Below, one piece after another: positions 17,633 to 26,937 of a stretch of 64,000 nucleotides of DNA (the first letter of the stretch is position 1; the number at the start of each line of letters is the position of its first letter). Both the position numbers and the translations under genes were made by a program. Origin of the DNA: Fen-1258 sp964449775 (GTDB lineage: Bacteria; Bacteroidota; Ignavibacteria; Ignavibacteriales; Melioribacteraceae); contig CAYVBQ010000017.1 of NCBI GenBank assembly GCA_964449775.1, positions 14,297 to 78,296 of the forward strand. The letters run 5' to 3'. The notes below the pieces were generated by a model. The model was given only the letters and a program-made list of their open reading frames with translations, had not been told where the DNA came from and made no database searches.

Positions 17633-18157
17633 TTAAAAACCGATTCTATTTTTTTGTTTTTTATCTTCTTGCATCAACTGTTTGATTGCTTCAAATACAA
17701 CTTGAAATTGCTCATCATATTTCGCTTCCAGAGCAGCATTTTTTTTAGCAAGGTCTTTGTTGGATTCTATGAGCTGACGGAGTTTAACAAAAGCTCTCAT
17801 TATTGCAATATTAACTTCAACAGCTCTATCGCTATTTAGAACACTAGAAAGCATTGCTACACCTTGCTCTGTGAATGCCATGGGATTAGAACCGCCAAAA
17901 TATTTTTTTGATGGTATCACATTTTGTGATACCATCGTTGTAATTTCATTTTCAGTCAACGTGAACATAAAATCATCAGGAAAACGCTTAATATTTCTTT
18001 TGACAGCTTGTTTTAGCGCTCTTGTTTCAACATCGTAGAGTTGTGCTAAATCTCTATCTAAGATTACTTTTTCTCCGCGAACAAAACGGATAAGTTTTGC
18101 AACGGCTTCTATTTTGATGATCGAAAGCATGCTTATCTTACAATGGAAAACCAACAT
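17633..18157 (-). CDS. ORF6N domain DNA-binding protein
   Basis: The 174-residue (or 165-residue) protein carries an ORF6N domain: RGEKVILDRDLAQLYDVE and ALKQAVKRNIKRFPDDFMF, then a SNPMAFTEQGVAMLSSVL block. A coiled-coil C-terminus rich in Lys and Gln follows (about 125-174). ORF6N domains occur in phage antirepressor-like proteins and in many chromosomal copies of unknown role in Bacteroidetes. The frame opens at 18157, but the ATG at 18130 (MLSIIK) starts right before the domain and may be the true start; no clear ribosome site decides. It overlaps the preceding outer-membrane gene by 20 bases if the longer start is used. Confidence 0.85.
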   Translation of the reverse strand: MLVFHCKISMLSIIKIEAVAKLIRFVRGEKVILDRDLAQLYDVETRALKQAVKRNIKRFPDDFMFTLTENEITTMVSQNVIPSKKYFGGSNPMAFTEQGVAMLSSVLNSDRAVEVNIAIMRAFVKLRQLIESNKDLAKKNAALEAKYDEQFQVVFEAIKQLMQEDKKQKNRIGF

Positions 18158-18887
18158 TTAATTGAATTGTGGCACTAAACCCGCCTCGAGGTATGGCATT
18201 GTTAATGAACATTTCATTACCAAGAGAATCTATTCTCTTCAAACTTTCAATTTTTACAAAATTAAAACCAGCGGTTCCTTCTATACTTATATAATCCGGA
18301 ACGAGATGAAGAATCAATCCGGAACCGACATAGTAACCGATCTGAGTTTTATCGAGATTGTATTTTGTATCGTTCAAAAAAACATTGTCTTTAGAATATT
18401 CTGATGTAAAATCTCCGCTAAAAAATTTTACATTTCCTTCAAGAACTTTCCAATCTAAAATCCAAAAAAGATTCACACCGAAATCAACTCCAACACCCCA
18501 ATGATTCAACGAGAGGTTATGTTTTGAAATAATTGTCGAACCGCCGGATAATTCGGTTACGGAATGCTCTTCTTTCAAAAATTGATAGTACCCTTTTGCG
18601 GTAATAAATATTTTATCAAACTTAGCCCGAAAAAAATTTGCCCCAATTCTGTAACCTGTCCCCTTTTCAAATTTAATCGGGATTGATGAAGAAATGGAAG
18701 ACTTCGTAAAGAGTTGATAATTCAGAAAATCATTTATCCCTTTGGCATCATACTGCTCTTGAGAAATTCCGGTATAGAATCCGCTCAAGCCAAGACATCC
18801 AAAACCAAATGTTTGTGCTTGAATGCTTGTTGAGATCAAAAAAAGTAAAATTGTTGCATAGAAATATTTTATAAGAGTTAATTTCAT
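18138..18887 (-). CDS. Secreted beta-rich protein, probable outer-membrane barrel
   Basis: I do not recognise a named family. The 249-residue product has a clear Sec signal peptide (hydrophobic residues 8-20, cleavage near STSIQA-QT). Alternating aromatic and polar stretches such as YRIGANFFRAKF and HWGVGVDFGVNLFWILDW follow, and a terminal strand ends in an aromatic-like GFPL, all typical of small eight-to-twelve-stranded outer-membrane barrels. It is followed with slight overlap by the ORF6N gene and preceded by an MFS gene on the same strand. Function cannot be inferred. Confidence 0.65.
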   Translation of the reverse strand: MKLTLIKYFYATILLFLISTSIQAQTFGFGCLGLSGFYTGISQEQYDAKGINDFLNYQLFTKSSISSSIPIKFEKGTGYRIGANFFRAKFDKIFITAKGYYQFLKEEHSVTELSGGSTIISKHNLSLNHWGVGVDFGVNLFWILDWKVLEGNVKFFSGDFTSEYSKDNVFLNDTKYNLDKTQIGYYVGSGLILHLVPDYISIEGTAGFNFVKIESLKRIDSLGNEMFINNAIPRGGFSATIQLNVGFPL

Positions 18888-18925
18888 TTAAAGGCGTTAT
18901 CCATTTGATAGCAATTTACGAAAAA

Positions 18926-20188
18926 TTATTTTGTTTTGGAGATTCCTTCTTCTAAACCATGACCATGAATTCCCAACTCGCTGCGTCTTAGCATGAATGC
19001 AAAGAGTACTCCGAAAAATCCGAGAGATGAAAAGATCCACATTCCCATAGTGTAACCACCGCTAAAATCGTTTGCCCAGCCGATCATAAAATTAAAAAGA
19101 GCAAGACCAATGTTCTGAATCATTGTCATCAAACCAAATGCTGTACCGAGTTTCGCTTCATCAACAATAATAGCAACGCTTGGCCACATTACCGCGGGAA
19201 TTAAAGAGAATGCAATTCCCATTAACGCCATTGGTATATAGAGTGATACTTGTGTGTAAGCCATCAGCAGATAAACAGGTATAAGCAGCATCGAACCGAG
19301 CATCATCAATAAGGAACGCTTACCAATATAATCAGCCATCAATCCAAAAAGAGGAGTTAGAACCATTGCCGAAAGTGTTAGTAAACTAGATAGGAAACCA
19401 CCCATCTCTCGTGTTGTTCCGTGTGTCTCCATGAAAAATTTTACGGCAAATGTTTGGAATGGAAAGATTCCGGAATAGAAAGTAACGCACAACAAAACAA
19501 CGAACCAATAAGAAGTAGAGAAACTAAAAATTTCTTTGAGAACAATTTTATCCTGCTTAGGGACGGGACGTAGAGAATAATTTCTTTCAGAGTAAGCATC
19601 CATACCCCAATATATTATTACAGCCGCAATTGAAATTACACCGGCGGCAACAGAAATCAACAAAGGTGTCTGCCAATGTTCATAAAATGATCTTGCCCAG
19701 GTTGGAGAATTAAGCGCCGCAAAAGAGCCGAGACGGGCAAGCGTTAAATTCAATCCGAATGCAAAAGAAAGTTGTTTTCCTTTGAACCATCTTCCGATAA
19801 CAGTTGTAACAGCAACGATCATTGATTCGGCGCCAAGACCAAATACCAATCTGCCAATTGCCATCATTGTTAAATCGCTAAATGATGCAGTGACTATTGT
19901 ACCAAGAAGACACAATAACGTAAAGACAAATGTTGAAATGCGTGTTCCAATCTTATCTATAATGATTCCACCGATAAGCACCATAAAAACATTTGGAACG
20001 CTATAGATTCCTTGAAGCAATCCAATATTCGCATTGGAAAATTTTAGCTGCTTGGCTAGAAGATCTGCAAGTGGACTGATGCTGTCATAAATGTAATAGT
20101 TGCCGAACATTGCAAGACTAACGAAGAGAAGAATTCCCCATCTGAAGAAAGCGTTGGGTTCAGGTTTGGCTATGGTTTGATTTTCCAT
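18926..20188 (-). CDS. Major facilitator superfamily transporter
   Basis: The 420-residue protein has 12 predicted membrane helices. The MFS loop 2-3 motif appears as GGIIIDKIGTRIS, with its repeat after helix 8 as GLMADYIGKRS. It is related to the NarK/oxalate-formate-antiporter-like and ACS-type MFS branch by general style; the substrate is unknown. The N-terminal tail is short and the C-terminus cytoplasmic and charged. Upstream lies the second GATC-type inverted repeat and then pepD, which could imply a shared transcript and perhaps peptide or amino-acid transport, but this is only context. Confidence 0.8.
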   Translation of the reverse strand: MENQTIAKPEPNAFFRWGILLFVSLAMFGNYYIYDSISPLADLLAKQLKFSNANIGLLQGIYSVPNVFMVLIGGIIIDKIGTRISTFVFTLLCLLGTIVTASFSDLTMMAIGRLVFGLGAESMIVAVTTVIGRWFKGKQLSFAFGLNLTLARLGSFAALNSPTWARSFYEHWQTPLLISVAAGVISIAAVIIYWGMDAYSERNYSLRPVPKQDKIVLKEIFSFSTSYWFVVLLCVTFYSGIFPFQTFAVKFFMETHGTTREMGGFLSSLLTLSAMVLTPLFGLMADYIGKRSLLMMLGSMLLIPVYLLMAYTQVSLYIPMALMGIAFSLIPAVMWPSVAIIVDEAKLGTAFGLMTMIQNIGLALFNFMIGWANDFSGGYTMGMWIFSSLGFFGVLFAFMLRRSELGIHGHGLEEGISKTK

Positions 20189-20205
20189 GAAGTCTCGGTA
20201 TAAAA

Positions 20206-20281
20206 TCTTGCTCTTGATCTTAATCCTAATCGTAATCTCTTTGGTTAAAGAGGAAGATCAAGATCACAAGCAAGAGCAAGA
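20206..20281. repeat. GATC-rich hexamer inverted repeat, locus 2
   Basis: Left arm TCTTGCTCTTGATCTTAATC... (20206-20242) and right arm ...GATCAAGATCACAAGCAAG... (20247-20281) are built of CTTGCT/CTTGAT-type hexamers and pair imperfectly around a short loop. The element fills the pepD-MFS gap. Confidence 0.8.
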
Positions 20282-20291
20282 AATATTATTA

Positions 20292-21755
20292 TTAGTTAGT
20301 AGGTATGTTCTTTAATACTGCTGCAAGCAGATTCCAGAATTTGTCTACAGTGCTAATCAGAATTTTTTCATCCGGGGAGTGAACATCCATGAGTGTTGGA
20401 CCGAATGAGATCATATCCATATCAGGATAACGCTCTTTAATAATTCCGCATTCAAGACCCGCGTGAATTGCTTTAACTGCCGGCTCGTTACCATACATTT
20501 GATTATACACGTTCTTCATAGTAACAAGCACCGGAGAATTAATATCCGGTTTCCATCCCGGGTAACCATCACCTTGAACTACTTCTGCTTTTGCCAATTT
20601 GAATAATGCGGCAATTGCATTTGAGATATCATGTTTCTCAGATTCAACAGAGCTTCGCTGACTCAATGTAACTTCAACTGCTTTCCCTTTTGTTACTACG
20701 ACGGCGAGATTAGTTGATGTCTCCACTAAACCTGGAATATCTGCACTCATCTTTATTACACCGTTAGGAACAGAGTAAAGTGAATCGATCAAATTTTTGG
20801 TTGTGGTTTTGTCCATCACTTTTGATTTTGATTTTGTTTCAGAAGCAGTAACAGTTAATGTTGGTTCAACTGTAGCTAATTCTGCTTGCACAATTTTATT
20901 ATATCTCTCAATAAAAGCGAGAGTCTCGGCAGCAAATTTTTTAGCCACGCGAATAACAGAAAATGTCTCACGTGGAATTGCATTATGTTTGCTTCCACCG
21001 TTAATACTTACAAGTCGGATACCGAATGTGTAGTTCAATTCGTGCAGTAAGCGCGTCATCAATTTGATTGCGTTACCCCGACCGGTGTTAATATCTAACC
21101 CGCTGTGCCCGCCTTTTAATCCGGTTACTTTTAGTTCAAGTGCTGTTGTTTTAGAAGGAATATCTTTCTGATTGAATCTGAATTTTACAAAAGTATTTTG
21201 TCCGCCGGCGCAACCAATATATAGCGCACCATCTTCTTCGGAATCTAAGTTCATCAATATTTTTCCGCTTAAAAATCCGGGTTTTAATGCTTGTGCACCG
21301 AATAATCCGGTCTCTTCATCAAGTGTAAATAATGCTTCTATAGGACCGTGTTCAAGATCTTTCGATTCCATAATTGCCAGAGCTGCGGCAACACCAATTC
21401 CGTTATCACCGCCAAGAGTTGTCCCTTTGGCTTTGACCCAATCGCCATCAATATAACATTGAATTGGATCTTTGTCGAAATCATGAGTAACGTCAGAATT
21501 TTTTTCAGCAACCATATCTAAATGACCTTGCATTACTATGGGTATTAAATTCTCTTTACCGGGAGTAGCCTGTTTACGAATTACAACATTTCCGAATTCA
21601 TCGCGAGCGCTTTCTAAATTGTTTTTCTTTGCAACAGAAACAACATACTCCGCGAGTTTTGCTTCCTTACGTGAAGGATGTGGAATTTTGCAAATCTCTT
21701 CAAAATGATTCCACAACAATTCTGGTTTTAAGTGACCTAATTTTTCTCCCATCAT
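20292..21755 (-). CDS. pepD: Aminoacyl-histidine dipeptidase (M20C, PepD)
   Basis: The 487-residue zinc dipeptidase of the M20C family has HLDMV at 78-82, GGDNGIG at 115-121 (bridging Asp117) and DEETGLFGA at 146-154 (catalytic Glu147 and metal Glu148). The lid domain follows the GGHSGLDI block, and the C-terminus carries the late metal-binding histidine in DVHSPDE. It hydrolyses Xaa-His and related dipeptides such as carnosine in the cytoplasm. The start ATG overlaps the stop of the PqqD-like gene by four bases (ATGATG context) with AAGGAG upstream, so translation is coupled. Confidence 0.93.
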   Translation of the reverse strand: MMGEKLGHLKPELLWNHFEEICKIPHPSRKEAKLAEYVVSVAKKNNLESARDEFGNVVIRKQATPGKENLIPIVMQGHLDMVAEKNSDVTHDFDKDPIQCYIDGDWVKAKGTTLGGDNGIGVAAALAIMESKDLEHGPIEALFTLDEETGLFGAQALKPGFLSGKILMNLDSEEDGALYIGCAGGQNTFVKFRFNQKDIPSKTTALELKVTGLKGGHSGLDINTGRGNAIKLMTRLLHELNYTFGIRLVSINGGSKHNAIPRETFSVIRVAKKFAAETLAFIERYNKIVQAELATVEPTLTVTASETKSKSKVMDKTTTKNLIDSLYSVPNGVIKMSADIPGLVETSTNLAVVVTKGKAVEVTLSQRSSVESEKHDISNAIAALFKLAKAEVVQGDGYPGWKPDINSPVLVTMKNVYNQMYGNEPAVKAIHAGLECGIIKERYPDMDMISFGPTLMDVHSPDEKILISTVDKFWNLLAAVLKNIPTN

Positions 21756-22126
21756 TTTTCTCCTTTTATTTCTTGGAACGTAATGAATCTTTGTTCATAA
21801 AGTGTGGTTAAATATTTTGTGAGTCTCTCTTCAACCGGATCAATTTTATCTCCGAATTTTTGTGCCAACTCCGCGGCAATCTCCCCTACATTTTTCTTGC
21901 CGTCAATTGCAAGCCATGAGGCAGAACCAATTTCATCTAACTTTAATTTGATGACAGGCGTTTTGAGCATCGGTTCAAAATATTTTTTTGCAAAACGGTT
22001 TGTTACTTTCGGTATAAGTACAGTTACAAGCTTATTTTCATCAACCTCTTCTTTCAAAATTCTTAAGGGTGTGACTTCAAGATAATTGGCGTTTTTTAAT
22101 TTTGCCCTTCGTTGGAAAAAATTCAT
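21752..22126 (-). CDS. PqqD-like domain protein
   Basis: The 124-residue protein has a basic N-terminal segment followed by a PqqD-like fold: VTVLIPKVT, then ASWLAIDGKKNVGEIAAEL and a final RFITFQ strand. PqqD domains bind precursor peptides for radical-SAM maturases (the RiPP recognition element), but many free-standing copies in Bacteroidetes lack any peptide-modification neighbours, and none is seen here. It is coupled to pepD by a 4-base overlap. AGGA precedes the ATG. A role in peptide handling would fit both genes but is unproven. Confidence 0.75.
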   Translation of the reverse strand: MNFFQRRAKLKNANYLEVTPLRILKEEVDENKLVTVLIPKVTNRFAKKYFEPMLKTPVIKLKLDEIGSASWLAIDGKKNVGEIAAELAQKFGDKIDPVEERLTKYLTTLYEQRFITFQEIKGEK

Positions 22127-22214
22127 TTAGTAATCCTTATGGTTGATAATTCTGAGGAATTCGCAATGCCACTGCATCGGTATTACGGAGAATCTGAAAA
22201 CATTTTGATTAGAG

Positions 22215-22244
22215 TCCCGACACCGCCCAAAGGTAGTGTCGGGA
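22215..22244. terminator. Hairpin downstream of the OPT transporter gene
   Basis: A 9-bp GC-rich stem, TCCCGACAC / GTGTCGGGA, lies ten bases beyond the stop of the leftward transporter gene. It lacks a long T tract, so it may act as an inefficient terminator or as an RNA-stabilising 3' structure. Confidence 0.55.
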
Positions 22245-22253
22245 TTAACTAAA

Positions 22254-24203
22254 TTACATAGATACAGATGGCGGTGCCGGATCTTCCGGTTTGCCTGCAT
22301 TCTTCACAGGAATTCTGATCAGCAACCATGCAATCAAAGCAATTACTAATAAACTTAAATAGAAACTTGGTGCTTCAAAAATATGAAAGATTGGGATTTC
22401 AAAAAATGCCAAACCTGCAAACAGAAGACCAATTAACGCTTCACCTGCAATTAGTCCGGCTGCTATCAATATTCCGTTATTTTCTACTCTTGATTTTTGT
22501 GCATCATTAAATTGTTTTTTCGCATTTACTTTTTCAACAACTCCTTTTATCAAACCGCCTACAAAAATCGCAAATGTAGTTCCTAAAGGAAGATACATAC
22601 CAACGCTTACCAACATCGGACTCTTTACGTTCATCATAATAAATCCTACACCCATTAACATTCCCGTAAATATTAAGATCCATTCCATATCTCCGGAAAC
22701 AATTCCTTTAGAGAGAATTGCCATCAAACTAGCTTGAGGCGCAGGAAGATGTTCTCCGCCAAATCCTGTTCCGCCCATTTTTATATCACCTTCATGTAAA
22801 ATAATTAGCGGTATGAACATAACAGCCGCGGAAATTGCAACACCAATTAAATCGCCAGCCTGCATCTTCCAGGGTGTACCGCCAAGTATGTGCCCTGCTT
22901 TTAGATCCTGAAGCATTTCACCGGCAACAGCAGCAGCAACACAAACAACAGCAGCAACACCAAGTACAGCCGCTACTCCCTGCATACCTTTCATTCCAAG
23001 AGCAACCATCAACAACGCTGCTATAACCAAGGTAGAAAGTGTCAGACCGCTGATAGGGTTGTTACTCGAACCAATAATTCCAACAAGGTATCCGGAAACC
23101 GCCGCGAAGAAAAATCCTGCTACAATCATTACAACTGTTGCGACCAAAGCTGCTAAAATATTTTGAGCAAAATAGTTGTAAATAAAAAATGTTGCTACAC
23201 CTGTTAAAAGGATTCCAATTATTACCCATTTGAATGATATATCTTTTTCAATTCGATCTACAACATGTTCGCCTGAAGCGGCTTTTTTAACATCGCCTAT
23301 AGAGCGTGAAATTCCGGTGATCAAATTTTTTCTCATTTTCCATAATGTAAATGTAGCACCTACCAACATTCCTCCGATAGCAATCGGACGTACATAGGTT
23401 CTCCAAACTTGAATAATAGTTCCTGCCCAATCTTGTCCTTCCATTGGTATTGACCCGAATTTAAAATAAGCAATGATAGGTGCTAAAAGTCCCCAAGCTA
23501 TAACACCACCACTAAAGTTCAAAGCAGCTAAACGCGGACCGATAATATAACCAACACCCATGTAGGCAGGGCTTACATCCGGAGAACGGAATAATATATT
23601 ACCTTTACTTAAGGAGATCATTCCATCTGCACTGGTAGCAAATAATCTAAATTGACCTAATGCTTGAATAGCGGCACCAAAACCCATTGCACCAAATAAA
23701 AATTTTGAGCCGGTTCCGCCGTGACGACCAGCTTTATGTATTTCTGCAGCAGCAACAGATTCCGGAAAAGGAAGTTCAACATCTTCGACCATAACTCTTC
23801 GTAATAATGCAACAAACATAATTCCTAGTACACCGCCTGCCATCATTATAGCTGCAGACAGCACATAATTGCCCGGAGTAAAGAATGGATTCCAAATTCC
23901 AGCAATAAAAAAAGCAGGTAAAGTAAAAATTGCACCTGCTGCAATTGATTCCCCAATTGAACCAACCGTACGGGCAAAATTCTCTTCAAGTATCGTTCCC
24001 TTGAAAAGTTTAATGATTGCCATTCCAATCACAGCGGCAGGGTACGTAGCGGCAATTGTCATTCCAGCTTTCAATCCTAAATAGGCATTTGCTGCACCTA
24101 GAACAACCGCAAGAACAAGCCCGATCAAAAGAGCGCGTATTGTAAATTCTGCCATGTTTGTTTCTGATGAAACAAATGGAACATGTTTCTTTTGTTCCGC
24201 CAT
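22254..24203 (-). CDS. OPT-family oligopeptide transporter
   Basis: The 649-residue integral membrane protein has about 14-16 hydrophobic helices and the blocks of bacterial OPT transporters: NAYLGLKAGMTIAATYPAA near the N-terminus, EENFARTVGSIGESIAAG, and NPISGLTLSTL in the second half. The family imports oligopeptides or metal chelates with protons. Co-directional neighbours PqqD-like and PepD suggest a peptide uptake and degradation set, with the dipeptidase acting on imported peptides. AGGAG six or seven bases before the ATG supports the start. A hairpin marks the transcript end. Confidence 0.9.
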   Translation of the reverse strand: MAEQKKHVPFVSSETNMAEFTIRALLIGLVLAVVLGAANAYLGLKAGMTIAATYPAAVIGMAIIKLFKGTILEENFARTVGSIGESIAAGAIFTLPAFFIAGIWNPFFTPGNYVLSAAIMMAGGVLGIMFVALLRRVMVEDVELPFPESVAAAEIHKAGRHGGTGSKFLFGAMGFGAAIQALGQFRLFATSADGMISLSKGNILFRSPDVSPAYMGVGYIIGPRLAALNFSGGVIAWGLLAPIIAYFKFGSIPMEGQDWAGTIIQVWRTYVRPIAIGGMLVGATFTLWKMRKNLITGISRSIGDVKKAASGEHVVDRIEKDISFKWVIIGILLTGVATFFIYNYFAQNILAALVATVVMIVAGFFFAAVSGYLVGIIGSSNNPISGLTLSTLVIAALLMVALGMKGMQGVAAVLGVAAVVCVAAAVAGEMLQDLKAGHILGGTPWKMQAGDLIGVAISAAVMFIPLIILHEGDIKMGGTGFGGEHLPAPQASLMAILSKGIVSGDMEWILIFTGMLMGVGFIMMNVKSPMLVSVGMYLPLGTTFAIFVGGLIKGVVEKVNAKKQFNDAQKSRVENNGILIAAGLIAGEALIGLLFAGLAFFEIPIFHIFEAPSFYLSLLVIALIAWLLIRIPVKNAGKPEDPAPPSVSM

Positions 24204-24319
24204 ATTTTTTCTCCTGTAAATGGTGAGATAGTTTATTTAGTGAAGATCATTTGAAAACTATTCCATAATGCTTCGGCTAATATAAATATGAATCCTTAGC
24301 CGAGCAACTCAATAATTTA

Positions 24320-24382
24320 GAATTACGAATTGAGAATTGAGAAGTTAATTTAGATTAAATCTCAATTCTAAATTCTCAATTC
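24320..24382. repeat. GAATTGAGAATT-type inverted repeat at a stop codon
   Basis: Two arms made of the phrase GAATTGAGAATT (24320-24344 and inverted at 24361-24382) face each other across an AT-rich loop. The right arm covers the TGA of the leftward TIGR02757 gene, so the structure probably forms its transcript end. The rest of 24204-24319 shows no gene. Confidence 0.65.
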
Positions 24383-25175
24383 AAAAAAGTAGTTTTCTCA
24401 TACCAATATGGCATATTGCAAAATCATATTTAACAGGATCGGAAGCATCAAATCTTTTCAAGTGTTCAGTAATTTCTTCAGCCATCTGCCATGATTCATT
24501 TTTTTTCTTAGTTAGTTTTAATTGCTTACAGATTTTAGCAACATGAGTATCAACCGGTATAACAAGTTTTGAAGGAGGTATTTCATTCCACAAACCAAAA
24601 TCGAGTTGATCTTTTCGAATCATCCACCTCAGAAATAAATTCATTCTTTTGCAAGCGCTTCCTTTCAATGGATCCGGAATCATGAATTTAATTCCGTGAG
24701 TAATACTTCCCTTCTTGGAAATTATATCTAGAAAATTTTGAGAGAAAAAGGAGACTGTGTTCTTCAGATTTGGATCTTTCTCGAAGTAATAGAGGAGAAA
24801 TAGATATTTTAGCGAGCCATAGTTCGAATAAATTTTATTTAGTGCAAAAAAGAATTTAGCTACATCTTCGCCGGTATAGAAACGATGTTTAAGATCCTTA
24901 AAAATTTTTAAGCCGTTAGCGAAAGTGTAATTCTTCACAAATTCATATGGCTGGTTATTCATTAACAGATGGATGTTGTTTATTGAAGTATTAATCTGCT
25001 TTACATTCCCATAAGCAAAAACCGATGAGATAAATGCCGAGATTTCTATATCAAAATAATTGTTGAATCGATGGGGAAATTCTAATGGATCCGGTGAAAT
25101 TTGCGAATAGTCGAAATATTTGTAATGATGATCTAACTTTTTCTTTAACGTGATTTCTTTCTGAGTAAGTAACAA
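24381..25175 (-). CDS. TIGR02757 family protein
   Basis: The 264-residue protein fits the conserved Bacteroidetes family TIGR02757: the DPLEFPHRF block and ISAFISSVFAYGNVKQI, KHRFYTGEDV, the SACKRMNLFLRWMIRKD segment (close to HhH/endonuclease III-like GC helices), and VIPVDTHVAKICKQLKLTKK. The last resembles the HhH-GPD region of DNA glycosylases, so a DNA-repair-like fold is plausible, but activity is unproven. No ATG is available after the upstream in-frame TGA. A TTG at 25175 with AAAGGG eight bases before it is the start. Confidence 0.82.
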   Translation of the reverse strand: MLLTQKEITLKKKLDHHYKYFDYSQISPDPLEFPHRFNNYFDIEISAFISSVFAYGNVKQINTSINNIHLLMNNQPYEFVKNYTFANGLKIFKDLKHRFYTGEDVAKFFFALNKIYSNYGSLKYLFLLYYFEKDPNLKNTVSFFSQNFLDIISKKGSITHGIKFMIPDPLKGSACKRMNLFLRWMIRKDQLDFGLWNEIPPSKLVIPVDTHVAKICKQLKLTKKKNESWQMAEEITEHLKRFDASDPVKYDFAICHIGMRKLLF

Positions 25176-25204
25176 AAAATTTTCCCTTTGTAATCCATTT
25201 TTTC

Positions 25205-25260
25205 ATGCTTATGATCGTAATTTTGATCACGATTACGAACACGATCATGAGCAAGAAATA
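25205..25260. repeat. GATC-rich hexamer inverted repeat, locus 3
   Basis: ATGCTTATGATCGTAATTTT on the left faces ACGATTACGAACACGATCAT and GAGCAAG on the right; the hexamers match those at the other three loci. It fills the gap between the pdxJ stop and the TIGR02757 start. Confidence 0.75.
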
Positions 25261-25270
25261 TTTTTATAAC

Positions 25271-25993
25271 CTAGTGTTTTTGATTTCTCGTCAACGCAAT
25301 CATCTCTTTGACAGCCTGCTCAACACCAACGTACATTGCACGCGCAAGAACAGCATGACCAATGCTAACCTCATCAATCTCTTCAATTGCCAGGAATTCT
25401 TTCATGTTGATATAGTTCAGACCATGACCGGCATTCACACCGAGTCCAAGTCTTTTTGCGTGTTTAGCTGCTATTCGAACACGTTCAAGTTCGTCAAAAA
25501 TATCTTCTTCGCTTGTAGCGTTTGCATAGTTCCCTGTATGGATTTCGATTAAGTCGGCATTTATTTCTGCGGCTGCATCAATTTGATTAACATCCGGTTC
25601 GATGAATAAAGAAACCGGAATATCTGCGGCATGTAACCGCTCAATTGCAGAGCGAATTTGTTTTATATTATCAATAACATTAATTCCACCTTCGGTGGTA
25701 AGTTCTTGTCTTTTCTCCGGAACGAGTGTTGCTAATTCCGGTTGTATATCAGATGCAATTTTAATGATCTCATCCACAGGAGCCATTTCAAGATCGAGTT
25801 TTGTGGTGATCAATTCCCTAAGAAGTCGAACATCACGTTCGTTGATATGTCTGCGGTCTTCTCTTAAATGAACCACAATTCCATCAACTCCGAACTGCTC
25901 TGCCATTAGTGCAAAAGTAACAGGATCTGGTTGTGTTTCACCGCGTGCATTTCGCAATGTAGCAACATGATCGACATTTATACAAAATCTCAT
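25271..25993 (-). CDS. pdxJ: Pyridoxine 5'-phosphate synthase
   Basis: The 240-residue PdxJ condenses 1-deoxyxylulose 5-phosphate with 3-amino-2-oxopropyl phosphate in vitamin B6 synthesis. The diagnostic N-terminus NVDHVATLRNARG at 6-18, the HLREDRRHI block, VTLVPE-like TLVPEKRQELTTEGG, and LGVNAGHGLNY are all present, including the catalytic histidine and glutamates. AAAGG precedes the ATG. No pdxA is nearby. Upstream, toward the right, is a small lipoprotein gene on the same strand. Confidence 0.96.
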   Translation of the reverse strand: MRFCINVDHVATLRNARGETQPDPVTFALMAEQFGVDGIVVHLREDRRHINERDVRLLRELITTKLDLEMAPVDEIIKIASDIQPELATLVPEKRQELTTEGGINVIDNIKQIRSAIERLHAADIPVSLFIEPDVNQIDAAAEINADLIEIHTGNYANATSEEDIFDELERVRIAAKHAKRLGLGVNAGHGLNYINMKEFLAIEEIDEVSIGHAVLARAMYVGVEQAVKEMIALTRNQKH

Positions 25994-26063
25994 TTTTCAA
26001 CCTTTTAAAAATTTGTTGTTAGTAAATTAGAAAAAAAATCGAAGAGAATCTTTTATGAACTAT

Positions 26064-26690
26064 TTATTGTAGTCTGATGGAACCAATGGAGGATTTTATA
26101 GATGGCTGTGTGCTTACTAAGTAACCGGCTGGGATTGTGTAATCGAATTCAAGTATATCACCGTTTATATTTAGAAAAAACAACTTAAATGAGACGAGAT
26201 TGTATTTCTCGATCTTAAATTGGGAGAAATATATTTTTGAATGAACAAAGTTTCCTGAGATGAGTTTATCATTTTTATGTTTTGAGCTTATCAAACCCTT
26301 GTAGAAATTCAGGCGGGCGCTCTTTGCCAAAGTGGTGTCATTCGTAACAACTTTTCCAACACTCAGCAATCCACCTGTGGAATCATCAAAGAAAACATAT
26401 GTGGGTAAATAGACGAAGTGATCGTTCGGATTTGCAGAATCGTGCGCTTCAACCTTTTTAGATATGGAAGTTTGTTGTAATTCCCAATTCACCGGTGGAT
26501 AAAATTTTAAGCCAAATTCCTGATCAACAACCTCGATTCCAAGCATAGATTTATCGAAAGAGAAATAATCAGAATCGTTTTGACCATTATCCCCTTTCCC
26601 ACATGAAAAAAGTAACATCGCCACTACAATAACAGATAGAAATGAATAAATCAGCTTATATGTTTGGAGATATCTTATTATTTTTTTCAT
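26064..26690 (-). CDS. Predicted lipoprotein, unknown function
   Basis: I do not recognise the family. From the ATG at 26690 the 208-residue product has a basic N-terminus, a hydrophobic core (residues 14-25) and a lipobox ending in LLFSC-G, so it should be lipid-anchored on the cell envelope. The mature part carries a KFYPPVNWELQQ segment and reads as a single alpha/beta domain, reminiscent of PsbP-like or DUF1795 proteins. The open frame extends 31 codons further upstream, but the signal peptide argues for the internal start. It is separated by about 70 bases from pdxJ. Confidence 0.65.
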   Translation of the reverse strand: MKKIIRYLQTYKLIYSFLSVIVVAMLLFSCGKGDNGQNDSDYFSFDKSMLGIEVVDQEFGLKFYPPVNWELQQTSISKKVEAHDSANPNDHFVYLPTYVFFDDSTGGLLSVGKVVTNDTTLAKSARLNFYKGLISSKHKNDKLISGNFVHSKIYFSQFKIEKYNLVSFKLFFLNINGDILEFDYTIPAGYLVSTQPSIKSSIGSIRLQ

Positions 26691-26937
26691 AATACCAACT
26701 GATGAATAAAAACTTCTCTTTAGATAATGCAATTGAAAGTTCTCGTAAATATAACTATCTTTAATCAGAAAATTTAGTGACATATGTGCAAGTATAAAAT
26801 ATTTTCAAAAATAACAGGCAGAAAGAATCTTCGGAATTACATTTCATCCCGCTTTGAACAAGTTTTCTAATTTACTTTCCATCTTTTTTTGATTTTCCCA
26901 ACTGATTTACTCACATTTCTATTATTAAGGTGGAAAA

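Noticed and set aside
22835..23026. Gln/His-rich rightward frame
   Set aside because: Antisense shadow of Ala/Val-rich codons in the OPT transporter.
25051..25254. Alternative leftward frame with an ATG start over the TIGR02757 start region
   Set aside because: Its N-terminus is encoded by the repeat and it overlaps the real frame, which has AAAGGG before a TTG.
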